Assembly: GCF_035594125.1 (NCBI RefSeq)
Contig: NC_087168.1
Coordinates: 6,768,501-6,832,500, forward strand
Direction of reading: 5' to 3'
Length of the DNA: 64,000 bases
Source of the DNA: Scylla paramamosain
Lineage: Eukaryota > Arthropoda > Malacostraca > Decapoda > Portunidae
In this document: positions 37,333 through 52,100 of the stretch, one piece after another
How the letters are laid out: the number at the start of each line of letters is the position of its first letter
Position numbering within the stretch: position 1 is the stretch's first letter
Notes under the pieces: generated by a model
What the model was told of the DNA's origin: nothing
Databases searched by the model: none
What the model saw: the letters and a program-made list of their open reading frames with translations, nothing else
Made by a program: the position numbers and the translations under genes

Positions 37333-40300
37333 AAATGCGTGTCAAAAACACTAAAAGGCAAGTTCTTCGTAAAAGTTGGTTTTATTCCCATGTAATGTGA
37401 TTGCCCTGCTTTTTAGTGCTTTATTGCCTAACACGCACAAAAACACTCAAAGACACTTTTCTGGTAATGTCATTTTTTTCCCACATAAACACTCAAAATA
37501 CACACATTTGGTAAGGTAGTCCTATCTTTCAATTAAAAGTGTTATTCATGTATTCAGCATTTTGGTATGTAAGAAACTTCTCTATATACACGAGTTTTTG
37601 CGTTTTTTGCCTTGGTTCCTGTGAAATTATAAAACACTCATTATACAAGTTTCACGTAATGTTCTTTTGTTTCCCAATATAGAGTGCTTTCCATCCATTT
37701 TCGCCTTTTTTGTAGGTAACAAGCTGAAAATCTCTCAAAATATATCTTTTTGGTAATGTTATTCTATTTCTTCATATTGGTTGGTTTGCATCCGTTTTAG
37801 CGTTTTTCTTCGTAAATCACTGAAAAGACACGTTTTCAGTAATGTTGAAATTGCTGAAAAACACCATATAGGTGGCTTTGCATGCACTTCTGGGTTTGGT
37901 ACATAATTCCGGAAAAAAGTTAAATTTTTTTTATAATGTTTTTTTTTACATAATTTCGCTTAATTTTGCCTGAATTTTGAAATCTTTATACCTATGTAGA
38001 TGAATAAAAAAAAAATCTATTTTTTTTAGTTCTTTATTTTTTCTCTATTTGTGGGTTTTAGTTTTTTGGTAGTAAAGGAACTTAATAATAATCATAATAC
38101 ACGATTTTCGTAATGTCCTTTCGTTTCACAGACATAGGGTTCTTTGCATGTATTTAAGCGTTTTTATAGGTAACATGATCAAAACACAAAATACATGTTT
38201 TGGTAATGTTATTCTGTTTCTCCATAAAGGGTGTTTTGCATGCGTTTTAGCGTTTTGGTATGTAAGGAGTTAAAAACACTTAAAGGCAAGTTCTTCGTAA
38301 AAGTTGGTTTTATTCCTATTTAATGTGATTATTCTGCTTTTTAGTGTTTTGTTACATATCACGCTCAAAAACACTCAAAAGACACTTTTCAGATAATATC
38401 ATTTTTTTTTCCCACATGAAGCTAGTTTCACATGTAATTTGGGATTTTCGTAACTAAGAATGTGAAAAACACTCAAAATACACACATTTGGTAAGGTAGT
38501 TCTGTTTCTCAATTAAAAGTGCTATTCAAGAGTTTTAGCGTTTTGGTATATAAGAAACTTCTCTATATACACGAGTTTTTGCGTTTTTTGTCTTGTGGTT
38601 CTTGTGAAACTATAAAACAATCATTATACACGTTTCTCTAAATGTCCTTTTGCTTCCCAATATAGAGTGCTTTCCAAATATTTACGCGTTTTTTGTAGGT
38701 AAAGAGCTCAAAAACACTTTTTGGTAATGTTATTATATTTCTTCATATTTGTTGGTTTGCATCCGTTTAGCGTTTTTCTACGTAAAACACTGAAAAGACT
38801 TGTCTTCAGTAATTTTGTTTTGGATTCACATATTGACTGACTTTCATATTATTTATCGTTTTGGTGCCTAACATGCTGAAAAACACTGAAAAGACAGGTT
38901 TCTGGTAAAGTCGTTTAACTTCCTTATATAGGTGGCATGCACTTTAGAGTTTGGTACATAAAAATCCGAAAAAGAGCTATAATTAACTTTTTTTGATAAT
39001 GTTCTTTTTTCCAGATAAATTCCCTGAATTTTGGCAGAATATTGGCATCTTGGTACCAATGAAAATCAATATAAAAAAAAGCTATTTTTATTTTTTTTAT
39101 TTTTTCTATAAAGAGTGTTATTTGTGGGTTTTAACGTTTTGGTACTTAAAGAACTTAAAAACGGTCCTAATACACGTTTCTCGTAATGTCCTTTCGTTTC
39201 CCAAACATAAAGTTCTTTGCATGTATTTAAGCGTTTTTGTAGGTAACATGATCAAAAACACTTAAAACACCTGTTTTTAGTAATGTTATTCTGCATCTCC
39301 ATAAAGGAGTTTTTTGCATGCGTTTTAGCATTTTGGTTTGTAAGGAGGTCAAAAACACAAGGCAAGTTCTTGGTAAAAGTTGGTTTTATTCCCATGTAAT
39401 GTGATTGTCCTGTTTTTTTTGTGATTTATTGTCTAACACGCTCAAAAACACTCAAAAGACACTTTTAGTAATGTCATTTTTTTCCAACATAGTTTCGCGT
39501 GCTCTTTCGGGTTTTTCTAACTATGAATGTGAAAAACACTCAAAATACACGCATTTGGTAAGGTTGTTCTGTTTCTCATTTAATATTGTTATTCAAGAGT
39601 TTAAGCATTTTGGTATCAAAGAAACTTCTTTATATACACGAGTTTTTGCGTTTTTTGCCTTGTGGTTCTTGTGAACCACAAGTTCTTTTGCTCAAAAATA
39701 ATAAAACACTCATTATACACGTTTCTCGTAATGTCCTTTTGTTTCCCAATAGCGAGTGCTTTGCATCCATTTTCGCGTTTTTTGTAGGTAACAAGGTCAA
39801 AAACACTCAAAATGTACCTTTTTGGTAATGTTATTTTATTTCTTCCTATTGGTTGGTTTGCATCCGTTTTAGCGTTTTTCTACGTAAAACACCGAAAAGA
39901 CACGTTTTCAGTAATTTTGTTTTAGATTCCCATATAGAGTGACTTGCATGTTATTTACCGTTATGGTGCCTAACAAGTTGAAAAACACTCATAACAAAGT
40001 TATCTGGCAAAGACGTTTAATTTCTCCATATAGGTGGCTTTGCATGCACTTTAGGGTTTGGTACATAACAGTACGAAAAAAAACAGCTAAATTTAATTTT
40101 TTTGATAATGTTCTTATTTCACATAATTTCCTGAATTTTGGCCAAATTTTGGCATCTCGGTACCTGTGAAGATGAAAAAGAAAAAAAAATATCGTATTTT
40201 TTTATTTATTTTTTTTTTCTCAATAAAGAGTGTTATTTGTGGCTTTTAGCTTTTTGATAAATAATGATCTTAAAAACACTCGTAATACACGTTTCTCGCA

Positions 40301-43300
40301 ATGTCCTTTAATTTCCTAAAAATCGGGTTCTTCGCATGTATTTAAGCGTTTTTATTGGTAACATGATCAAAAACACTCAAAATATATGTTTTTGGTAATG
40401 CTATTCTCTTTCTTCATAAAGTGTGTTTTGCATGCGTTTTAGCGTTTTGGTATATAAGGAGCTCAAAACACTTAAAGGCAAGTTCTTGGTAAAAATTGAT
40501 TTTATTGCCATGTAAAGTGATTGCAATGCTTTTTAGTGCTTTATAGCCTATCAAGCTCAAAAACACTCAAAAGACACTTTTATGGTAATGTCATTTTTTT
40601 CCCACATAAAGCTGGTTTCGCATGCAATTTGGGATTTTGGTAACTAAGAATGTGAAAAGCACTCAAAAAACACGCATTTAGAAAAGTTGTTCTGTTTCTC
40701 AATTAAGAGTGTTATTCATGAGTTTCAGTATTTTGGTATTTTAGAAACTTCTCCATATAGTCGAGTTTTTGCGTTTTTTGCCTTGTGATTCTGGTGAAAC
40801 TATAAAACACTCATTATACACGTTTCTCGTTATGTCCTTTTTTTTTTTTTTTACTTATATAGAGTGCTTTGCATATATTTTCGCATTTTTTTTATGTAAC
40901 AAGCTCAAGAACACACAAAATATATGTTTTGGTAATGTTATTCTATTTCTTCATATTGGTTGGTTTGCATCTGTTTTAGCGTTTTTCTACGTAAATCTTT
41001 TAAAAGGCACGTTTCCAGTAATATTGCTTTGGATTTCCATATAGAGTGACTTTCATATTATTTATCGTTTTGGTGCCTAAAATGCTTTTTGGTGCCTTTT
41101 TCCTCCCAATATAGAGTGCTTTCCATCCATTTTCGCGTTTTTTATAGGTAACAATATCAAAAACACTTAAAATATACCTTTTTGGTAATGTTATTCTATT
41201 TCTTCATTTTGGTTGGTTTGCATCCGTTTTAGCGTTTTCTACGTAAAACACCAAAAAGACGCGTTTTCAGTAATTTATTTTTGGATTCCCATATAGATTG
41301 ACTTCCTTGTGTTTTATCGTGTTGGTTCCTAACATGCTGTAAAACCCTCATAAGTAAGTTTTCTGGCAAAGACGTTCAATTTCCCCATATAGGTGGATTT
41401 GCATGCAATTTAGGGGTTTGGTATATAACAGTCCAAAAAAAAGCTAAATGTAACTTTTTTGATAATGTTCTTTTTTTATATAATTTCCTGAACTTTGCCC
41501 GAATTTTGGCACCTCCTGACCTGTGAAGATAAATATGAATGAAAAAAGTAATATCGTATTTTTTTATTTATTTATTTTATTTTTTTCTGAATAAAGAGTG
41601 TAATTTGTAGCTTTTAGCTTTTTCGTACTTAATGAACTTAAAAACACTCATAATACACGTTTCTCTTAATGTCCTTTCCTTTCCCAAAAATAGGGTTCTT
41701 TGCATGTATTTAAGCGTTTTTATTGGTAACATGATCAAAAACACTCAAAATACATGTTTTTGGTAATGTTATTCTGTTTCACCCTAGAGTGTATTTTGCA
41801 TGCATTTTTGTGTTTTGGTATATAAGGAGCTCAAATACATTTAAGGGCAAGTTCTTGTTAAAAATTGGTTTTATTTCAATGTAATGTCATTGCCCTGCTT
41901 TTTAGTGCTTTATTGACTAACACGCTCAAAAACACTCAAAAGACATTTTTCTGGTAGACATTTTGTTCCCACATAAAGCTGGTTTCGCATGCAATTTGGG
42001 GTTTTGGTAACTAAGGATGTGAAAAGCACTCAAAATACACGCATTTAGTAAGATTGTTCTGTTTCTCAATTAAAAGTGTTGTTCCAGAGTTTCAGCATTT
42101 GGAATGTAAGAAACTTCTCTATATACACGACTTTTTCCGTTTTTTGCCTTGTAGTTCTTGTGAAACTATAAAACACTCATTATACACGTTTCTCGTAATG
42201 TCCTTTTGCTTCCCAATATAGAGAGCTTTCCATCTATTTTCGCGTTTTTTGTAGGTAACAATTTCAAAAACACTCAAAAGATACCTTTTTGGTAATGTTA
42301 TTCTATTCCTTCATATTGGTTGGTTTGCATCCGTTTTAGCATTTTTCTACGTAAAACACCGAAAAAACACGTTTTTAGTAATATTGTTTTGGATTCCCAT
42401 ATAGATTCACTTCCATGTTATTTATCGTGTTGGTTCCTAAGATGCTGAAAAACTCTCATAAGACCGTTTTCTGGCAAAGACGTTTAACTTCCCCATGCAC
42501 TTTAAGGGTTTGGTACATAATAGTCCGAAAAAAAAAAACTAAACTTAAATTTTTTGATAATGTTCTTCACATAATTTCCTGAATTTTGCCTGAATTTTGG
42601 CATCTCGGTACCTGTGAAGATGAATAAAAAAGAAAAAAAATATCGTATTTTTTTTATTTATTTATTGTTTCTCAATAAAGAGTGTTATTTGTGGCTTTTA
42701 GCTTTTTGGTAATTAATGAACTTAAAAACACTCATAATACACGTTTCTCGTAATCTCCTTTCGTTTCCTAAAAATAGAGTTCTTTGCATGTATTTTAGCG
42801 TTTTCATTGGTAACATGATCAAAAACACTCAAAATATATGATTTTGGTAATATTATTCTTTTTCACCATAAAGAGTGTTTTGCATGCGTTTTAGTGTTTT
42901 GGTATATAAGTAGCTCAAAAAACACTTAAAGGCAAGTTCTTGGTAAAAATTCGTTTACCTCCAATGTAATGTGATTGCCTTCCGTTTTAGTGCTTTATTG
43001 CCTATCACGCTCAAAAACACTCAAAAGACACTTTTCTGGTAAAGTCATTTTTTTTTCCCACAAATCTATTTTCGCATGCAATATGGGGTTTTGGTAACTA
43101 AGAATGTGAAAAGCACTTAAAATACACGCATTTATGAAGGTTGTTCTGTTTCTAAATTAGGAATGTTATACATAAGTTTCAGCATTTTTGTATCTAGGAA
43201 ACCTCTCCATATACACGAGATTTTGCGTTTTTTCCTTGTGGTTCTTTTGAACTATAAAACACTCATTATACAGTTTTCTTGCAATGTCCTTTTGTTTTTC

Positions 43301-44708
43301 AATATAGTGTGCTTTGCATCAATTTTTGCGTTTTTTCTAGGTAATAAGCTCAAAAACACTCAAAATATACCTTTTTAGTAACGTTTTTCTATTTCTTTAT
43401 ATTGGTTGCTTTGCATCCGTTTTACCGTTTTTCTACGTAAAACACTGAGAAGACACGTTTTCAGTAACTTTGTTTTGGATCCCCATATAGAGGTGAGTTC
43501 CTTATTATCATCGTTTTGGAGCTTAACATGCTAAAAAACAATCAAAACACAGATTTCTGGTAAGGTCGTTAAATTTCTTCATATAGGAGGCTTTGCATGC
43601 ACTTTAGGGTTTGGTACATAACAGTTCGAAAAAAAAAAAGCTGAAATTAACTTTTTTTATAATATTCTTTTCGTAACTAAGAATGTGAAAAACACTCAAA
43701 ATACACACATTTGATAAGGTAGTTCTGTTTCTCAATTAAAAGTGTTATTCATGCATTTCAGCATTTTGGTATGTAAGAAACTTCTCTATATACACGAATT
43801 TTTGCGTTTTTTGCCTTGTGGTTCGTGTGAAACTATAAAACACTCATTATACACGTTTTTCGTAATGTTCTTTTGTTTCCCAATATAGAGTGCTTTCCAT
43901 CCATTTTCGCATTTTTTGTAGGTAACAAGCTGAAAAACAATCAAAATATATCTTTTTGGTAATGTTATTGTATTTCTTCATATTGGTTGGCTTGCATCCG
44001 TTTTAGCGTTTTTCTTCGTAAATCTCTTAAAAGACACGTTTTCAGTAGTATTGTTGAAATTGCTGGAAAAAAACACTCAAAAGACAGATTTCTGGTAAAG
44101 TCGTGTAATTTCCCCATATAGGTGGCTTTGCATGCACTTCTGGGTTTGATACATAATTCCGGAAAAAAGGTAAAAATTTTTGTTTTATAATGTGTTTTTT
44201 ACATAATTTCCCTGAATTTTGCCTGAATTTTGGCATCTTCATACCTATTTAGATGAATAACAAAAAAAAATGTATATTTTTAGTTATTTATTTTTTCTCT
44301 GTTTGTGGGTTTTAGTTTTTTGGTACTTAAGGAACTTAAAAAACTATCATAATACACGATTTTCGTAATGTCCTTTCGTTTCACATGTATTTAAGCGTTT
44401 TTATAGGTAACATGATCAAAAACACTCAAAATAATGTAACAAAATAATGTATTAATGTAATTTGGGATTTTCGTAACTAAGAATGTGAAAAACACTCAAA
44501 ATACACACATTTGGTAAGGTAGTTCTGTTTCTCAATTAAAAGTGTTATTCATGAGTTTTAGCATTTTGGTATGTAAGAAACTTCTCTATATACACGAGTT
44601 TTTGCGTTTTTTGTCTTGTGGTTCTTGTGAAACTATAAAACAATCATTATACACGTTTCTCTAAATGTCCTTTTTTCTTCCCAATATAGAGTGCTTTTAC
44701 ATCCATTT
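37333..44708 (-). repeat. Reverse satellite block R7 (about 6.5 HORs)
   Basis: Reverse HORs with deletion junctions near 37486, 37865, 41085 and 44430. It includes the S4 hairpin variant (39659-39682) and an S11 variant with ATATTGATTTTCAT on the reverse strand near 39060 that matches forward 12435. It ends in reverse S3. Confidence 0.88.
39659..39682 (-). repeat. S4 hairpin variant, copy 3 (reverse, perfect stem)
   Basis: CTTGTGGTTC, loop TTGT, GAACCACAAG in a reverse S4. With the nearby S11 variant at 39060 it ties this stretch to 11.8-12.4 kb as an inverted duplicate. Confidence 0.88.
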
Positions 44709-44745
44709 TGAAGAAATGAAGAAATAGAAGAAATATGAAGAAATA
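44704..44745 (+). repeat. GAAGAAAT microrepeat at an orientation switch
   Basis: At the reverse-to-forward switch, GAAGAAAT-like words are repeated about four times before normal S3 sequence begins. Replication slippage during the join is a likely cause. Confidence 0.75.
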
Positions 44746-46159
44746 GAATAACATTACCAAATATGTATATTTTGAATGTTTTTGAGCTTGTTACCTAAAA
44801 AAAAATGCAAAAATGGTTGCAAAGTATTGCAAAACAAAAGGATATTCTGAGAAACGTGTATAATGAGTGTTTTATAGTTCCACAAGAACCAAAAGGCAAA
44901 AAACGCAAAAACTCCTGTACCTAGAGAAGTTTCTTAGATACAAAAATGATGAAACTCATGAATAACACTTTTAATTGAGAAACTGAATTACCTTATAAAA
45001 TGTGTGTATTTTGAGTGTTTTTCACATTCTTAGTTACGAAAATCACAAATTACATGCGAAACTAGCTAGTTTCCTAGATACCAAAATGCCGAAACTCATG
45101 AATAACACTCTTAATTGAGAAACAGAAAAACCTTACTAAATGCGTGTATTTTGAGTGCTTTTCACATTCTTAGTTACCCAAAACCCAAATTCATTGCGAA
45201 ACCAGCTTTATGTAGTAAAAAAAAAAAAAAAACGACATTTTCAGAAAAGTGTCTATTGAGTGTTTTTGAGCGTGATAGGCAGTAAAGTACTAAAAAGAAG
45301 GGCAATCACATTACATGGGAATAAAATCAATGTTTACCAAGAAATTGCCTTTAAGTGTTTTTGAGCTCCTTATATACCAAAACGTTAAAACGCATGCAAA
45401 CTACACTTTATGGAGAAACAGAATAACATTACCAAAAACATGTATTTTGAGTGTTTTTCATCATGTTACCAATAAAAACGCTTAAATACATGCTAGGAAC
45501 CCTATTTGTGGGAAACGAAAGGACATTACGAGAAACGTGTATTATGAGTATTTTTAAATTCATTAAGTACCAAAAAGCTAAAAGCCACAAATAACTCTCT
45601 ATTGAGAAAAAATAAATAAATAAATAAAAAAAAATACGATATTTATTTTTCTTTCTTATTCATCTTCACAGGTACCGAGGTGCCAAAATTCAAGCAAAAT
45701 TCATGAAATTTTCTGAAATAAGAACATTATCAAAAAAGTTAATTTTAGCTTTTTTTTTTTCGACTGTTATGTAGCAAACCATAAAGTGCATGCAAAGCCA
45801 CCTATATGGGGAAATCAAACGTCTTTGCCAGAAAACTGTCTTATGAGTGTTTTTCAGCTTGTTAGGCACCAAAACGATAAATAACATGGAAGTCACTCTA
45901 TATGGGAATCCAAAACAAAATTACTGAAAACGTGTCTTTTCGGTGTTTTACGTAGAAAAATGCTAAAACGGATGCAACCCAACCAATATGAAAAAAAAAA
46001 AAATAGAATAATATTACAAAAAAACTATATTTTCAGTATTTTTGAGCTGGTTACCTACAAAAAAGGTGAAAATGGATGCAAAGCACTCCCTATTGCTAAA
46101 GAAAAGGACATTACGAGAAACGTGTATAATGAGTGTTTTATTATTTTCGAGCAAAAGAA

Positions 46160-46183
46160 ATTGTGGTTCACAAGAACCACAAG
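46160..46183 (+). repeat. S4 hairpin variant, copy 4
   Basis: As copy 2, but the outermost stem pair is lost (A instead of C at 46160), leaving a 9-bp stem. Confidence 0.85.
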
Positions 46184-49100
46184 GCAAAAAGCGCAAAAAC
46201 TTGTGTATATAAAGAAGTTTCTTAGATACCAAAATGCTGAAACTCATGAATAACAATCTTAATTGAGAAACAGAACAATCTTACCAAAAGCGTGCATTTT
46301 CATTGTTTTTCACATTGTTAGTTAGCAAAATCCCAAAAAGCATGCGAAACTAGCTTTATGTGAGAAAAAAATGACATTACCAGAAGTGTCTTTTGAGTGT
46401 TTTTGAGCATGTTTGGCAATAAAGTACTAGAAAGCAGGGCAATCACATTACATGGGAATAAAACCAACTTTGACCAAGAACTTGCCATTATGTGTTTTTG
46501 AGCTCCTTACATACCAAAACGCTAAAATGCATGCAAAACACTCCAGAAAAAAAACATTACAAAAAACATGTGTTTTAAGTGTTTTTGATCATGTTACCTA
46601 TAAAAACGCTTAAATACATTCAAAGAACCCTATGTTTGGGAAACGAAAGGACATTACGAAAAACGTTTATTATGACTGTTTTAAAGTTCCTTAAGTACCA
46701 ACACGTTAAAACCCACAAATAACACTCTTTAAAGAGAAAAAAAAAATAAAAAAGATTAAAAAATTCTGCCAAAATTCAGGGAATTTACGTGGAAAAAAAG
46801 AACATTATCAAAAGGGTTAATTATAGCTTTTTTTTCGGATTGTTATTTACCAAACCTTAAAGTGCATGCAAAGCCACCTATATGAGGAAATTAAACGACT
46901 TTGCCAGAAACCTGTCTTTTCAGTGTTTTTCAGTATGTTAGGCACTAAACCGATAAATAATATGGAAGTCAGTCAATATGTGAATCCAAAACAAAATTAC
47001 TGAAAACGTGTCTTTTCAGCGTTTTACGTAGAAAAAACGCTAAAACGGATGCAAAGCAACGAATATGAAGAAATAGAATAACATTACCAAAACGTGTTTT
47101 GGGGCTTTTTACCTAGAAAAAAAACGCGAAAATGGATGTAAAAGCACTCTATATTGGGAAGAAAAGAGGACATTTAGAGAAACGTGTATAATGATTGTTT
47201 TATAGTTTCACAAGAACCACAAGAAATAAAAACGCAAAAACTCGTGTATATAGAGAAGTTTCTTACATACCAAAATGCTAAAACTCATGAATAACACTTT
47301 TAATTGAGAAACAGAACTACCTTACCAAATGTGTGTATTTTGAGTGTTTTTCACACTTTTAGTTACGAAAATCCCAAATTACATTTATACATCCTTTTGT
47401 TACATTATTTTGAGTGTTTTTGATCATGTTACCTATAAAAACGCTTAAATACATGCAAAGAACCCTATGTCTGTGAAACGAAAGGACATTACGAAAATCG
47501 TGTATTATGATTGTTTTTAAGTTCCTTAAGTACCAAAAAACTAAAACCCACAAATAGAGAAAAAATAAATAACTAAAAAAATAGGTTTTTCTTTTTTTGT
47601 TATTCATCTAAATAGGTATGAAGATACCAAAATTCAGGCAAAATTCAGGGAAATTATGTAAAAAACACATTATAAAAAATTTTTTTTTAGCTTTTTTCCG
47701 GAATTATGTACCAATCCCAGAAGTGCATGCAAAGACACCTATATGGGGAAATTACACGACTTTACCAGAAATCTGTCTTTTGAGTGTTTTTTCCAGCAAT
47801 TTCAACAATACTACTGAAAACGTGTCTTTTAAGTGATTTACGAAGAAAAACGCTAAAACGGATGCAAGCCAACCAATATGAAGAAATACAATAACATTAC
47901 CAAAAAGATATATTTTGAGTGTTTTTCAGCTTGTTACCTACAAAAAATGCGAAAATGGATGGAAAGCACTCTATATTGGGAAACAAAAGAACATTACGAA
48001 AAACGTGTATAATGAGTGTTTTATAGTTTCACACGAACCACAAGGCAAAAAACGCAAAAATTCGTGTATATAGAGAAGTTTCTTACATACCAAAATGCTG
48101 AAATGCATGAATAACACTTTTAATTGAGAAACAGAACTACCTTACCAAATATGTGTATTTTGAGTGTTTTTCACATTCTTAGTTACGAAAATCCCAAATT
48201 ACATGCGAAACTACCTTTATGTGGAAAAAAAAATGACATTACCAAAAAAAGTGTCTTTTTAGTGTTTTTGAGCGTGATATGCAACAAAGCACTAAAAAGC
48301 AGAACAATCACATTACATGGGAATAAAACCTTTTACGAAAACTTTTACGAAGAACTTGCCTTTAAGTGTTTTTTAACTCCTTACATACCAGATTGCTAAA
48401 ACGCATGCAAAACACCCTTTATGGAGAAACAGAATAACATTACCAAAAACATGTATTTTGAGTTTTTTTTATCATGTAACCTATAAAAACGCTTAAATAC
48501 ATGTAAAGGACCCTATGTTTGTATAAGAAAAGGACATTACGAAAATCGTGTATTATGAGTGTTTTTAAGTTCCTTAAGTACCAAAAAGCTAAAACCCACA
48601 AATAACACTCTTTATAGAGAAAAAAAAATATTTTTTTTTTGTTATTCATCTTCATAGGTACCGCGATGCCAAAATTCTGGCAAAATTCATGGAAATTTTG
48701 TAAAAAAAAATCTTTATAAAAAAAAATAATTTTAGCCTTTTTCCGGAGTTATGTACAAACCCTGAAGTGCATGCAAATCCACCTATATGGGGAAATTTCA
48801 CGACTTTACCAGAAACCTGTCTTTTGAGTGTTTTTCAGCAATTTCAACAATATTACTGAAAACGTGTGTTTTCAGTGATTTACTTAAAAAAAAAACCACT
48901 AAAACGGATGTAAACCAACCAATAAGAAGAAATAGAATAACATTACCAAAAAGATATATTTTGATGTGTTTTTGAGCTTGTTACCTACAAAAAAAGCAAA
49001 AAATGGATGGAAAGCACTTTATATTGGCAAAGAAAAGGACATTACGAGAAACGTGTATGAGTGTTTTATAGTTTGACAAGAACCACAAGGTAAAAAACTA

Positions 49101-52100
49101 AAACACTCGTGTACATAAAGAAGTTTCTTACATACCAAAAAGATGAAACTCATGAATAACACTTTTAATTTTGAAACAGAAATACCTTACCAAATGTGTG
49201 TATTAGAAAAGTTTCTTACCTACCAAAATGCTGAAAATCATGAATAACACTTTTAAATAAGAAATAGAAAAACCTTATTAATGCCTGTGTTTTGATTTTT
49301 TTTTCACATTCTTTTTCACATTCCGAAATTCCATGCAAAACTAGCTTTATGTGGGAAATAAATTATATTACCAGAAAAGTGTCTGTTGAGTGTTTTGAGC
49401 GTGTTAGGCAATAAAGCACTAAAAAGCAGGGTAATAACATTACATGGGAATAAAAACAACTTTTACCAAGAACTTGCCTTTAAGTGTTTTTGAGCTCATT
49501 ACATACCAAAACGCTAAAACGCATGCAAAACACCTTTTATGGAGAAACATAATAAAATTACCAAAAACATATATTTTTTGGGTTTTGATCATGTTATCTA
49601 TAAAAAGGCTTAAATACATATAAAGAACCTTATGTTTGCGAAACGAAAGGACATTACGAGAAATGTGTATTATAAGTGTTTTTAAGTTAAGTACCAAAAA
49701 AATAAAACCTACAAATAACACTCTTTATTTAGAAAAAAAGTAAGAAAATAAAAAATAGGATTTTTTTTTTTATTATTCATCTTCATAGGTACCGAGATTC
49801 CAAAATTCTGGGAAAATTCAGGGCTGTTATATGATAAAAGAAAATTATCAAAAAAGTTAATTTTAGCTTTTTTTTTCGGATTGTTATATACCAAACCCTA
49901 AAGTGCATCCAAAGACTCCTATATGAGGAAATTAAACGACCTTACCAGAAATCTGTTTTTTGAGTGTTTTTCAGCATGTTAGGCACCAAAACGATAAATA
50001 ATAAGAAACTCACCCTATATGAGAATCCAAAACAAAATTGCTGAAAACTTTTCAGTGTTTTACGTAGAAAAACGCTGAAACGGATGCAAACCAACCAATA
50101 TCAACAAATAGAAAACCATTACCAAAAAGGCATATTTTGAGTGTTTTTGTGCTTGTTACCTAGAAAAAAAACGGGAAAATTGATGCAAAGCACTCTACAT
50201 AAGAAAAGAAAAGGACTTTGCAAGAAAAGTGTATAATGAGTTTTTTATAGTTCAAACGAAAGGCAAAAAACACAAAAACTCGTGTATATGGAGAATGTTC
50301 CTAGATACCAAAATGCTGAAACTCATGAATAACACTCTTAACTGAGAAACAGAACAACCTTACTAAATGCGTGTATTTTGCGTGCTTTTCACATTCTTAG
50401 TTATCAAAACCCCAAACTACATGCGAAACCACCTTTATGTGAGAAAAAAAGGACATTACCAGAAAAGTGTCTTTTAAGTGTTTTTGAGCGTGATAGGCAA
50501 TAAAGCACTAAAAAGCACGGCAATGAAATTACATTAGAATAACACCAATTTATACCAAAAACTTGCCTTTAAGTGTTTTTTAGCTCCTTATATAACAAAC
50601 CGCTAAAACGCATGCAAAACAATCTTTATGGAGAAACAGAATAACATTACCAAAAACATATATTTTGAGCGTTTTTTGATAATGTTATCTATAAAAACGC
50701 TTAAATACATGCAAAGAACATTATGTTTGGGAAACAAAAGGACATTACGAGAAACGTGTATTATGAGTGTTTTTTTTAAGTTTGTTAAGTACCAAAAAGT
50801 TAAAACCCACAAATAACACTCTTTATTTAGAAAATAAAAAAAAATAAAAAAATATATAAAAAATTGGATTTTTTTTTTTTTTGTTATTCATCTTCATAGT
50901 ACCGAGATGCCAAAATTCTGGGAAAATTCAGGGCAATCGTATGATAAAAGAATATTATTAAAAAAGTTAATTTCAGCTTTTTTTTCGAACTGCTATGTAC
51001 CAAACCCTAAAGTGCATGCAAAGCCTCCTATATGAAGAAATTTAACGACCTTACCAGAAATCTATGTTTTTAGTGTTTTTTAGCATGTTAAGCACCAAAA
51101 CGATAAATAATAAGGAACTCACCTCTATATGGGGATCCAAAACAAAGTTACTGAAAACGTATCTTCTCAGTGTTTTACGTAGAAAAACGCTAAAACGGAT
51201 GCAAAGCAACCAATATAAAGAAATAGAAAAACGTTACTAAAAACGTATATTTTGAGTGTTTTTGAGCTTATTACCTACAAAAAAAACGCGAAAATTGATG
51301 CAAAGCACTCTATATTGGAAAACAAAAGGACATTGCAAGAAAAGTGTATAATGAGTGTTTTATAGTTCAAAAGAACCACAAGGCAAAAAACGCAAAATCT
51401 CGTGTATATGGAGAGGTTTCCTAGATACAAAAATGCTGAAACTTATGTATAACATTCCTAATTTAGAAACAACAACCTTAATAAATGTGTGTATTTTGAG
51501 TGCTTTTCACATTCTTAGTTACCAAAACCCCAAATTGCATGCGAAAATAGATTTGTGGGAAAAAAAAAGACTAGCAGAAAAGTGTCTTTTGAGTGTTTTT
51601 GAGCGTGATAGGCAATAACGCACTAAAAAGGAAGGCAATCACATTACATTGGAGGAAAACGAATTTTTACCAAGAACTTGCCTTTAAGTGTTTTTTGAGC
51701 TCCTTATATACCAAAACCCTAAAACGCATGCAAAACACTCTTTATGGTGAAAAAGAATAATATTAACAAAAACATATATTTTGAGTGTTTTTGATCATGT
51801 TACCAATGAAAACGCTAAAATACATGCAAAGAACTCTATTTATAGGAAACGAAAGGAGATTACGAGAAACGTGCATTATGAGTGTTTTTAAGTTCATTAA
51901 TTACCAAAAAGCTAAAAGCCACAAATAACACTCTTTATTGAGAAACAATAAATAAATAAAAAAAATACGATATTTTTTTTTCTTTCTTATTCATCTTCAC
52001 AGGTACCGAGATACCAAAATTCGGGCAAAATTCAGGAAATTATGTGAAATAAGAACATTATGGAAAAAGTTAAGTTTAGTTTTTTTTTTCGGACTATTAT

